Source: Campanula takesimana (lineage: Eukaryota; Streptophyta; Magnoliopsida; Asterales; Campanulaceae). From it: a DNA stretch of 64,000 nucleotides. A program made the translations under genes and the position numbers. The notes beneath the pieces are model-generated. The model saw nothing but the letters and a program-made list of their open reading frames with translations, was not told the DNA's origin and made no database searches. Below, piece after piece: positions 23,340 through 34,400 of this stretch. Location of the stretch: positions 1-64,000 of the forward strand of contig JAOWBW010000361.1 in the NCBI GenBank assembly GCA_026119855.1, in the 5' to 3' direction. Position 1 is the first letter of the stretch, and each line of letters begins with the position of its first letter.

Positions 23340-23971
23340 CTCCCGAGTCCCATTTTTTTTTATCGTTATCATGAAGGAACTTTGAGCAATAATTAAAGCT
23401 ACCTTTACTCATCGTAATGAAAATTTAAAAATTGTTATTGATACACCATTATAAATACTATGAATATCAATGTTTGCAAAATTATGCTGCACAATAACAT
23501 CCATATAATATGGCTAATTTTATTAAGAAGAACTGATATATAAAACATGTTTTACAATAGGAGGTTTTGTTTTACATTAAAGAATGAAAACAAATTTTAC
23601 ACTAAAGTGAATGTAAAATAAGTTATTGGTAGCTCTGTTGGCATAGGAGACAGAGATTGGTAGCTCGGGTAGAGTATCATAGTTTAGTACTGGATGAAGC
23701 AATTTAGCAAATTGTGCCAAAAGTAGTTTTGTTACATTTATCAGTGGATGATCTTATTGATTTGATGAATGAAATGATAAAGGCAACAATCTAGGGAGTC
23801 GTGTGGGTTTTTAACAAAAATATGTAATCAGTTATATTGCTCGGTACAAAATACTATCAATACCAATTCTTAGATTCTCTTTAAGATAATTAATATAACC
23901 TTAATTATTGCTCAAAGTTCCTTTATCGTAACAAAAAAAAAGGAGAGACTATTATTCTGGGACTGAGGGAG
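23340..23971. mobile_element. Stowaway-type element, 632 bp
   Basis: The ends are inverted: CTCCCGAGTCCCATTTTT on the left and GGGACTGAGGGAG on the right. Longer subterminal arms also pair (TGAGCAATAATTAA with its complement near 23905). TA duplications lie at 23338-23339 and 23972-23973. No transposase is present. Confidence 0.75.
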
Positions 23972-24557
23972 TACTTCAGATTCTAATGAGCTACTGCTAC
24001 AATCTAATGATACAACATATGATTGCTTTACGGATTTATTTGTGTTTCAGGTTGTGGATCAGTGCCGCGTGGTTATGTCCCAACTGACAGCGAATCTTCT
24101 TTTTACAAGGTGAGAAAAAATTAAAACCAAAATTCTATCACTCTGTGTGTCATTAAACCCTCAGCTATTCCATTATGTATGATGCGACTTAGCCAGTTGA
24201 CTAATCCTATATTTTAAGTGAGGCAGATTGCAAACTTTGTGGAGCTTGAAGTTTGAAGCAAGTTGCAGAAGCAGGGTATGGAAACATGAAGCAATGTCAG
24301 CTACACAAGTGAGTATAATGGCTAAGGAAGCCCCACCTCTGTTGCTTTTAAAGTAGACACAGTTGCTTTTTTTTTTTTTTTTTTTTTTATCATATAGAAC
24401 ATGTAATTGAAACATGTTTTTGAAGTTGATTCCAAGATCATCTATCAATGATGGTGTTGCTTTTGATTTTTCATAGCAGGAAGTCTCTTTCTTCTTTTCG
24501 GAAAAGATCTATTATTCAGGCCAAGTGCAAGCGCTGAGTGCTCCTGTGCTCCATCTC
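23972..24557. other. Intergenic stretch with one exon-like segment
   Basis: At about 24051-24109 a segment is bounded by TTGTGTTTCAG and GTGAGAAA like an exon, but I cannot place its short translation in any family. A T-run of about 22 lies near 24369-24390. No gene is supported. Confidence 0.4.
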
Positions 24558-25092
24558 AGGCCGTCGGAGTTCATACAGTGTTTGTGTAATCAAATGGAAG
24601 ATAATGAACCCCACAATTATATCCATTGATGATGTAGATACAATTGCTACTGGTAGGTTCGATGCTCAGACTGGTGCTCACAGAGAAGTTCAAAGAATCC
24701 TCATGGCATGGAACTCTTAAACCAGATGGACGGGACGGGTTTGACCAAACAGTTAACGTCAAGGTTGTAATGGCAACCAATTGAGCTGACACTTTGGACC
24801 CTGTAATTCTCTGTCCCGGAAGACTTGACCGTAAGATTGAGTTTCCTTTACCTAATAGACGACAAAAGAGGCTGGTCATATGCACTGCCAAAATGAATTT
24901 TGAGCGATGAGGTTGAATTAGAGGAGTATGTTTCTCGACCAGATAAAATTAGTGCTGCTGAGATTACAGCTATTTGTCAAGCAGGAGTGCATGCAGTCCA
25001 AGAACAGATATGTCATACTGCCTAAGGACTTTGAGAAGGGTTACAGAACCATCGCTAAGAAGCCCGACACAGACTTTAATTTCTACAAGTGA
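24558..25092 (+). pseudogene. RPT3: 26S proteasome ATPase RPT3 (subunit 6B) pseudogene fragment
   Basis: The translation follows the C-terminal half of RPT3. It includes a Walker B region (ISIDDVDTIATGRFDAQTG), REVQRIL, the DGFDQTVNVKVVMATN region, CPGRLDRKIEFPLP, the YVSRPDKISAAEI helix and the C-terminal PKDFEKGYRT ... FNFYK before the TGA at 25090-25092. RPT3 is an AAA+ ATPase of the proteasome base that unfolds substrates. The copy lacks the N-terminal half and Walker A, has several frameshifts and a stop after MATN, and shows no introns across the preserved part. This suggests a truncated retrocopy, though loss or merging of exons cannot be excluded. Confidence 0.85.
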
Positions 25093-25300
25093 TTCCAGAA
25101 CTTTCCATTGTGGTTCAGGATGTCTCAACATCTACTTGCCGAAGATGTTGCCCTCCATTTACTTCTATTTATTCAACTTGGAATTGAGCTTAGTAATGCT
25201 ATTAACCTAGAAAAACATTGAACAAAGTGAGAGGAAAAGCATAAATACCAGTATGCCTTTTGCATTTGTATCAATTTCGTTTCAAGCCTAGAAAGAACTA

Positions 25301-25479
25301 CTCCCTCCGTCCCAAAATGATCTTTTTATTTGACTATTCAAACTTTTTAAGAATATGAACACTAGCTTCACTAGCCATCTTTGGTTTATGCACTTCGAAG
25401 CCCAAATTGTACAAATGAGAAGAACTTTTTGAGACAATGAGAAATGGCAAATGAAAAGATCATTTTGGGACCGAGGGAG
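25301..25479. mobile_element. Stowaway MITE, 179 bp
   Basis: Terminal inverted repeats are CTCCCTCCGTCCCAAAATGATC on the left and GATCATTTTGGGACCGAGGGAG on the right, with TA duplications at 25299-25300 and 25480-25481. The 81-bp element at 29389 is a shorter relative. Confidence 0.9.
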
Positions 25480-25800
25480 TATAATTTTTTACTGTCTTAT
25501 TTTGCTTCCTCTCTTTGCATTAGTTTCTTCATTATTCCCGTCGAATTTCGACGGGTTACTCAATAGTATATTTAATAAAGTACAAAGTTTCATTTCATAT
25601 TAATGTAAATAAAAACTACATTTGGAGACCATATTTGAACATGTGATGAGGATTCGTTCCAATTCCCAATTGATCCCTAAATATTGCGTACGTCAATGAA
25701 TTTTTAAAATCTAATTCAATCTGTATTATTTGTGTTCGAAAGTTGGGAGGAGGGGGGAGTTAGTTGGACTATATTCGAGAACTAATAACGGGTGTATATA

Positions 25801-26505
25801 TTTGCAAGGCACGGGTTTGTGCAAGACATAAGTTATTTACTATAATACCCTCATATATATACCTCCAAAATACCCAAATCCATTCATTTTAAAAAAACCA
25901 TCCATCTCTCACTCCCTCCATCCATTTATAACCCTAACTTTCAATTTCAATTCCTAACTTGACTTTTATGCCTAAAATTCGATCCTATAATGCTTAATTG
26001 TAGTTTAAATTTGATCCTACTTTGTTGTAATTGTGTTCGATTGCTTTATTTGGGGTTTATTGTTCGAATTGTGTACGAATTGGTGGTTAAAAAATCTGAA
26101 ACTGTCAGCGTTGATTTCGTGTGTTTTTACACGAGTTGTTCTTGTGGGTTTCGTATGCCTTTACACGAGATGGTTCCATGTAACTCGTATGAACTTTACA
26201 CGAGATGGTTCTCAACATTTCGTGTATAGGCATACGAAATGGTTCTCAAATTAGGTGAAATGCATCGTGTTATTTCGTGTAAAAGTTGGTGAAATGCATG
26301 TTATGTTTCGTGTAAACTTGGGTGAAACGCAACGCATTATTTCGTGTAAAATCAGGCGAAACTAACAACTTCTACCTTTGCCATATTTCGTGTAAAAGTG
26401 TGCGAAATAAATCCATTATTTCGTCCACGTTTACACGAAACGCGCGTATCCGGGTAAGGGTATTTTAGGCATTCATGTGCCTTGTACACAATGGTGTCTT
26501 GCAAA
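25801..26505. mobile_element. TA-flanked DNA element with repeated TTTCGTGTAAA motif
   Basis: The left end TTTGCAAGGCACGGGTTTGT pairs with the reverse complement of the right end (TTTGCAAGACACCATTGTGT). AATACCCT arms lie further in, and TA flanks both sides. The 705-bp element has no transposase. Its middle (about 26120-26440) carries about nine copies of TTTACACGA or its complement TCGTGTAAA. The short ORFs here are by-products of this repetition. Confidence 0.65.
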
Positions 26506-26887
26506 TAGAATTCGCCACTAATAACTAGTAAATTGGACGGTCAGCCGATTATGTAAAATTACTATTCGCAAGGTCAATTACAAAAGATGAATGAGTAGTT
26601 GAACTTTCACGCGATCCGATTTTATCGTGCATCCCGGACCCATTTGTGAGCCCTAAACAGATTACCTTGCTGGAGTGGTATATCAAAAGAGGTCATTGCT
26701 GTCCTTTTTGTTTGTTTCACTGGAATGCTAATGTAATCAAAATATGTCATTTTCTGCCGAATGAACTCACCCTTGAAACTGTTTGTGTACTAAGTTCTAA
26801 CTAAGAATAGGAAACTACGTCAATACATCAGATGTCAGTTAGGCCGTCTTTGGCAGCACTTTCTCTACACTCACAAAATTAGATGTA

Positions 26888-27202
26888 ATGTCTCCGTCCC
26901 AGTTTAAGATTCTTGCTTTTCTTTTTGGTCTGTCGCAGTTTAAGGTTTTTAGTTGTTTTATTCCATAAATGTAAAAGTATGAATACTGCTTTTGAGAATC
27001 TTGCCCCCAAAAGGTTCATCTAATTACAAAAAACAATTACTTACCTAACTTACTTTTCACCTATTTGCTTTTATGAATAGTGTTTTGGACAATTATATCT
27101 TCACCTCCCTACTTTTGTTGGCTCATTTTTCTTTGTTTTTTACTTGATTTCTTAATAAGCGTGCAAAATCAAACTAAAAACCTTAAACAGGGACGGAAGG
27201 AG
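26888..27202. mobile_element. Degenerate Stowaway-like MITE
   Basis: TGTCTCCGTCCCAGTTTAAG on the left pairs with the inverse CTTAAACAGGGACGGAAGGAG on the right. The left terminus is eroded, so that boundary is approximate. Confidence 0.65.
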
Positions 27203-27619
27203 TATATCAACATCTTTCTAGAGCTAAAATCCTATTTCAATGACAAAATTTAAATTTAGTGCAATTTTACCACGGTACTAAAACAACTGCATCACATTTC
27301 TTAAATATGTTGACTTTTGACAAGTCAACTAGGATATTTATTTCAGGACTGGGAGTATATAAACTACATATTAGCTTCAAGTCAGTAGATGAATAAATTA
27401 TACAAATATACTGTAAATATATAATGCCGTATGCCCGTATACTTTGAGTTGTTACTTTGTGTTCTTCAAATGCGTCTTCTACGATAAATGGTGTTGCTTA
27501 CACCAAAGAATTTCTTCTGTTATACTCTGTCCAATTTTTTGTTGACGAGCCTGTATTATGTACTAAATCTTTTTTCTGAGTAGACGAACGTCAGAGCTCA
27601 ATTAGTTAGAATTGTAGAG
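27203..27619. other. Downstream flank of the pectin acetylesterase gene
   Basis: AT-rich DNA holding the presumed 3' UTR and terminator of the minus-strand gene. I see no other gene. Confidence 0.5.
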
Positions 27620-30600
27620 TTAGCCTATCAAATTATGACACGTAGTATCACAGGGATAAGCACAGTCGATCTCCTTTGAAATCCTTCTTCCAAAGTACCA
27701 ATCTCCAACTGCTTCTGCAATTGTCTGCAAGAATAATTTGTATAAGTATGTCACAACTTTCTTATTCTGAATAATGGCAAATACTTGCTCCGTCCTCGCA
27801 CTTTCCTTTTTTTGGTTTGTCCCGAAATGAATGTCGCGTTTCTAAATAAGGAGTATTAAGCAATGGGTATTGAAAGAAATTGCTACGAACCTTGTTGTGC
27901 ACTCGTGGGGAGTCTGGTGCAAACCATGTATCTTGTGACTCGCTTTGGCAATGAGCGAAACACGAGTTTATAAACATACCTCCTCTTGTGGAATTATAAA
28001 AGAAAGACCTCAAAGCTAAAAGCATCTCTATCCTGTACCCTGAACAATACAATTCGGGTCAACAAAATGAAAGAAAGAAAGGGGGGGGGGGGACCGCACT
28101 TCTACATTTTTGTTTGATATATTCAGCAAAGAAAATTACTCAAGAAAGTAAAAATGATTATGAATACGGAGTAGTATACTGCAAATGTAGAAGCATCCGA
28201 ACCTTTTTATTCCTCTGTTATTCAAACAAAACAAAGTTTAAGAAGAACCTTGTAAAATGTTTATTTGGTAGATACTGCATGCCGCTGGATTAAGCTTACA
28301 GCGGTTCCAATGTCCTCTCAAATCAGCGGAAGGAGGCACGAATATGTGGTGAAACTGTCAAAAAAAAAAAAAAAAGAGTCATGTTCACTCCTCACTTTTT
28401 TGCACAAATTTAAAATGTGCATTGAATTTGAAATTGATGAAAAATTTATCTTACTTGGTACACATCATATGCGGAGTTCAAGATGAAATATGGCGTCCTA
28501 ATATATCTCAATGCATACTGGGGGAAGATGCACTGCAAAGAATGTCAGAAAGATCAAAACATGTTCCAGAGTACGAAGTGTTTAAGATATACTCCCTCCG
28601 TCCCAGAATGCTAGTCCCATTTTTCAGTGATTAAATTGATTGAACTTTGACGAAAGATATAGGCAAAAATACTTGTTCTTTTAAAATTCAAAAACTTGTT
28701 ATTGGTAGTATTTTTAATGGTATCAATAACAAATTTTAGAATTTCATTGGGATAATTATTTTTTCCTAAATCTTTGGTCAAAGTTCAATAAAATAAAAAA
28801 TTAAAAAATGTGGGACTATCATTCCGGAACTGAGGGAGAGTAAACAGGGGTCTCCAGTAAATCATATTACGTACTTGCTTTGGGAAGTAACTGGCCTCTG
28901 TGCAGTTCTTATCCAGGTTATCTTCAATACCCTGTCGAGTTCATGTGTCAAAATGCATATGATAGAAAAAGAGATTCAACACAACTCGAAGTTCATCTGT
29001 CTCAAAGCCATCACCTGAAGGGAAACAAGCTGGTCGTAGAAAATTCTCATGGTGTGGTTTAAGCCAATGTCTCTTCTGCACTCAAAAATTGAAATTTACC
29101 AATTAAAACGAAAGCCAAATTAATGTCCAATTTCTCATATCTAAAGTACCAAAGAACATACGCGTCCATGAAAAATCCAGCATCGCTTAGACATTTCACA
29201 CTTGCATTGGTTGGTAGATAACCCGTGAAATTGTCACAGTGCAAGAACGTTGCCAGACCCCCAGCTGAGCATCCAGAAAGCAAAGCCTAAAAAATAGTGC
29301 AAGGAATGCCTATTGAGAAAACACAGATAAGAAAAGGGGGAGAATACCCTCTAGGCTCCCATTCATGGAGACATATACAAGTGAAATACTCCCTCCGTCC
29401 CAAATTGTAGAAGAAATTTTGGGGACAATGAAAAATGGCAAATGGGAAGATCATTTGGGGACGGGGGAGTATAAACTAAATCTAGTCAATTTATCTTAAG
29501 TCCATAAGGATGAAGCGACAATAAATACAAGTCCGTTCCAGTACATGTCTTACCTTTCTTGCGTGGCCTAATCCTTTCGGAAGAAGGTCAAGAATGATTG
29601 CCTGCCAAATCCTTTGCCCTCTGAAATAAAGCAATGATGTCTGTTGCTCATATCGCATGAGACAAAATACATAATTAGTAGTAGACGCCAGAACTATTTG
29701 CAATTAATTGGCACAGTATTCCCGAAAGATAGAAAGCCTAATCTATGTGATGACTACACGTTCATTGCAGTGGCTATGTCACTCCAAGCCACGATGGTCC
29801 ATATCATATTAATTACGGACTTTAAGTTGGTAGTTACCAACCTCTTATTCCACTTAAGGCAGAATACTTGCTTATTTTACCTTTTTAAAATATTTTTTGA
29901 ACAACAATGGGAAGGAGGAATTGAACCCTTGACTTTCCTGAAGGAAGGCAAGGGTTTATGCATTGTGAGCTAAGGCTCATTGACATATTTATGTCAGCAT
30001 CTTGGTTTTACCTCTGATGCTCGGACTCTTTGGTTTACCCCGCCGTACCCGTGTCGGACACTCCTATTTTAGTGTAGTCAACATGAGTCCGAGCACTTTA
30101 GGGTTTTACAGCAAAGAAAAAAAAGTGTAACTAACACTAAGAGAGGATCTGAAAGTGCGACGTTTTAACTCAATATTGAAAGTGGGAAGTTTTGACTTAA
30201 TACACTCATTCAACCACCAGAGGGAAAAGGATTGTATAAATCATCATTCTATCACGAAAAAGGTGGAACTAACCCTACAGGGGAGTGCTGCAAATGGGGA
30301 GATTTGACTTAGTACACCCATTTTATTCATTTTATCACGTATGATATACCCATTATTCCCAATTTTCAATATACAAAGGTGCAAAAGGGCATGGTTGTCA
30401 AAAAAAAAAAAAAAAAACATTCTATTACAAAGGAAGGGAATTGCTGAAAGTGGGAACTTTAGTCTTAATACACTCCTAAAGCTATTGTCTATTTTGAGTG
30501 TAAAGGATGCTTTCACATAGCCACATTCACATACTTATGGCCGCAAGATCAACTAACACTGCACTTGAAGAAAACAGCAAAAGAAGTTGACAAGTATTTT

Positions 30601-31418
30601 ACCCCATTGTCAAACTTGGAATTTCCAGCAAACGAGCCTCCATCACAGTATCTAAGCTTCACGCGATTCCAGTTGTAAAAATCTGCTCTATTTACAAGAC
30701 GTTGTGTAAGTTTATCAATAAATCGAGGTATAGACCACGATATGATGGTTAGGACATGTTATAACTTCAATTTAAATAAAAAATGTGTTTTTACTTATTT
30801 GTATACCGCTTGTATTATGATAAAATTAAACTAATTATTTTCTTACTTAAAAACGCAGTTGTTTTGAAAGTAAGTAAGAGAGATTCATAACAAATATTCA
30901 GTGGTAGTATATCGAACAACTTTCCATGAAATGGAAAATAAAGGAACACAACCCATCAATTTAAATTCTTTAATACTCTGAATCTGATGATGAATCAATA
31001 AAGACCATATGTTGACCAATGTTTATGGGCATTAATTTATTTAATACTCCCCTCTGTCCCATAACTATGTGAACAAATTTTCATTTTGGACGTCTCATTG
31101 ATAACTTACACTTTCCTAAAATGGCAAAAAATCTTTACTATTCCTCCCACTCATTATCTCTCTTACTTTACTTTTATACTCACAACACCAATCAACCTAC
31201 TATTCTCTACCCCACTCTCTCTCCTACTTCACTTTTCACATCCACAACAACTACTCAGTACTCACTGCTATTCATCATTCAATTCTCGTGCAATACTCAT
31301 TTTGTCCACATAGTTATGGGTCGGAGGGAGTATACTGTATTATTGAACGTCGGTGCTCTCTATGCACACACGGAAAACACTGACACAACACGACTGTGGT
31401 TTAATATAAATCTCGCTT

Positions 31419-31452
<34 letters not shown>

Positions 31453-34400
31453 ACGACTGTGGTTGACTTGACACTAGTATGCTGCAGTAGAAAATGACAA
31501 AACATTACAGAATTGAGAAATATAGTACTCCCTCCGTCTCATTTTAAACTTCAAAAATTTCTTTTTTGAATGCCCCATTTTAAACTTCAAAATTCAAAAA
31601 AGTAAATTTTTTTATACTTTTTTATTTAGTGGGCCCTACATATCATACACACAATAACTATCCAATAACTATTCCCTACCTCACTTTCTGTACTCACAAC
31701 ACTCTACCCCAATATCTATATTTTATAATATAAAGATTCTCATCTTAATTTTTGTGCCCACTTTTTTTTTTTTGAAGTATAAAATAGGACGGGGGAGTAT
31801 ATGAAAATCTTTGACCTGGGAAATCACTATTCTAACCTTTACTTATTTGTTCACTAGTTTGGGCTTGTCAGATACTGCAAGCAAGGGAGAAAGCTGGAAG
31901 TGGAAGGTGGGAAAACAGAACTTGTCTGTTTAGGCCTCAATTATTAATCACGTGAAATGGACAATAGAAAATGCGCGGGAACATGGTCCTGCCCAAACAC
32001 TCACATTACCACATCTACCCTTTTTTTACTCATAAACATGGAAAATTTCCTATTGAAATCTCCGTATTAAAATTAGTACCGGCAATGTTAGGCGCACATT
32101 TTTTTTTTTTTTTCCACAAAATGAAGTGACGATATTTTATTTGTTAAATCGATAGTGAACCTGACCCACTCTAATTAAAAAACATCAATAAAATCTTGAT
32201 ACATTATTTTGTAGACCAAATTTTGTGGCACATTTTTGTTTTTCTGACTTTATATTTACCCAATTTGTACTACCTCGGTCCTAAATGATTTTCACACGTT
32301 TTTCGCTGTTACTACTTTGAGAAATAATTTTAAGTTGATTTAGTTATCCAAATGAAAATTTAAAACTCGTTATTGATAATATTGCTGATGGTGTACCAAT
32401 AATTTTTTTTAGATTTTCACTAGTATAATTAAATCAACCTAAAATTATGGTTAAGTTCTTTGGTAGTAACGAACGACTAAAAAAAGTGTGAAAATGGGAA
32501 GTATTAGGAAAGGAGTAATTACCTGGATTTCTCGAGTGGTTATTACTAAGTATGCCTGAGAAGACCTCCAGTTTGCTCATGTAACTTGTAGATCCACGGC
32601 GTGTTTGGGCTCTGTCCAAACATGAATCGATATCATTACACCACCCACCGCCCTATTACCATCATAATTTACAAAATACAAGTCAACTATTAATAATCAT
32701 AATTATTGTTGTGTTGTAGAGGTTGGTGAGTTGAAAATGTTTTAAGAGTAAATATTTTTAACGACATTTTAAATATATATACTCTCTCCGGCCACAATTA
32801 TGAAAAAAAATATATTAAAAACACGCATAATAAAAAGTAGTTAAACTAATTTAATTGTCTTGATTTTACAATAAAAACAAGTTAAAATTACTAATATATT
32901 CTCGTATTAAATGTGTATTAAATGTGTAATTGTATATGAAAATGAGTAATTAATTAAGGATGTTTTGGTAAAAAATAAAATACTACTACCTCTGTCCCTA
33001 AATGAGTGTCTAAATTTTATTTTAAGGGAAACTGAAAATCTCAACTTTTTGAATAATTTGGTAACAACGATTCATATATAATCTTGTAATCTCCTTTCCA
33101 AACATTTAGTTTTGCACGTATAAAGAAACCGGTGAAATTTTTTTCGAAAAAAAACATTTAGGGAGAAAGTTATGTTAAAAAAAAGACACTCATTTAGGGA
33201 CAAATATTTCTTGAAAATGGACACTCATTTAGGGACAGAGGGAGTATTAAATATTGTTACTTTTTTTTTTTTACGATGTCCACGTCAGAAGGAGGCGAGG
33301 AGAGGGATCGAACACTAGCGCTTACCGAGTGTGAGGCTTGGCTTTACAACTGGGTCACTCCTTTGGGTTGGGGACACTGTTACATTATTGAAAATGATGA
33401 AATTTTTCTTTTATTTAAGCATAAAAAAATTCTTATAATTGCAGTCAGAGGAAGTACACAGTAATAAAATTGGCTATGATTATTGTCTTGTTACCTTTAT
33501 TTTAAAATAAATGTTAAAATTTACTTTTGGCAAATACAAAATTAAACATTTATTAAATATATATAAATATATACTCCCTCTGTCCTATTTTAAACTTCAA
33601 AAATTTTCCTTTTGGGTGTCCCATTTTAAACTTTAAAATCCAAAAAAGGAAAGTTATTTATACTTTTTTATTTAGTGGGATGGGACCTACCTGTCATACA
33701 CACAACAACTATCCACTAACAATTCCCTACCACACTTTCTCTCTCCTACCCACTTTCTATACTCACAACACTCTACCCCACTATCTATATTTTATAATAT
33801 AAATATTTTTATCTTAATTCTTGTGCCCACTTTTTTTTTAAGTTTAAAATGGGATGGAAGGAGTATAGTTGAATTCTGGAATAAATTTGACACTAATTAT
33901 AATACTATATTATAGGGGATAAATTGAGAAATAATTATGGGCCTACAAATAACCAAATTATAATCATTCCTACTGTGGCAAGCTAGCTGTATCCATTTCA
34001 TTTCGCCACTCAAATCATTCAAACATGATTCGGGTAATCAAACTTTTTGAAACTTTTCTTTTGAAAAAACATGGACCACTTAATTTATCTTATCTTTTTA
34101 CTCTATGTAGAAGTAGGAGGATGAAGTCGAGCTCTAAATTTTAAGAGCTACTGCTATTAGTATTAAAGCCTCAAATTCAGCGACTAATCACCCCGCCCGG
34201 AGTCGAGTTGTATTACTTGGCTTTAATTTCTACCAAGGTTCTAAAAAGCGCTAGGCGGTCGCTAGGCGCCGCAGCAGCGCCTAGCGCCTAGGCAGGGTCT
34301 AGACAGAACTTAGGCGGGGCCGAGAATTCAGAAATAGTTATAATATCCTAGGCGAGACTTAGGTGTTTCATAAACACCTAGGCGGGACCTAGACAGACGT

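Noticed and set aside
28880..29062. Plus-strand 60-residue ORF
   Set aside because: It overlaps two pectin acetylesterase exons on the other strand and has no features of its own.
30120..30240. Telomere-like TTTAGGG near 30100
   Set aside because: A single occurrence without tandem repetition.
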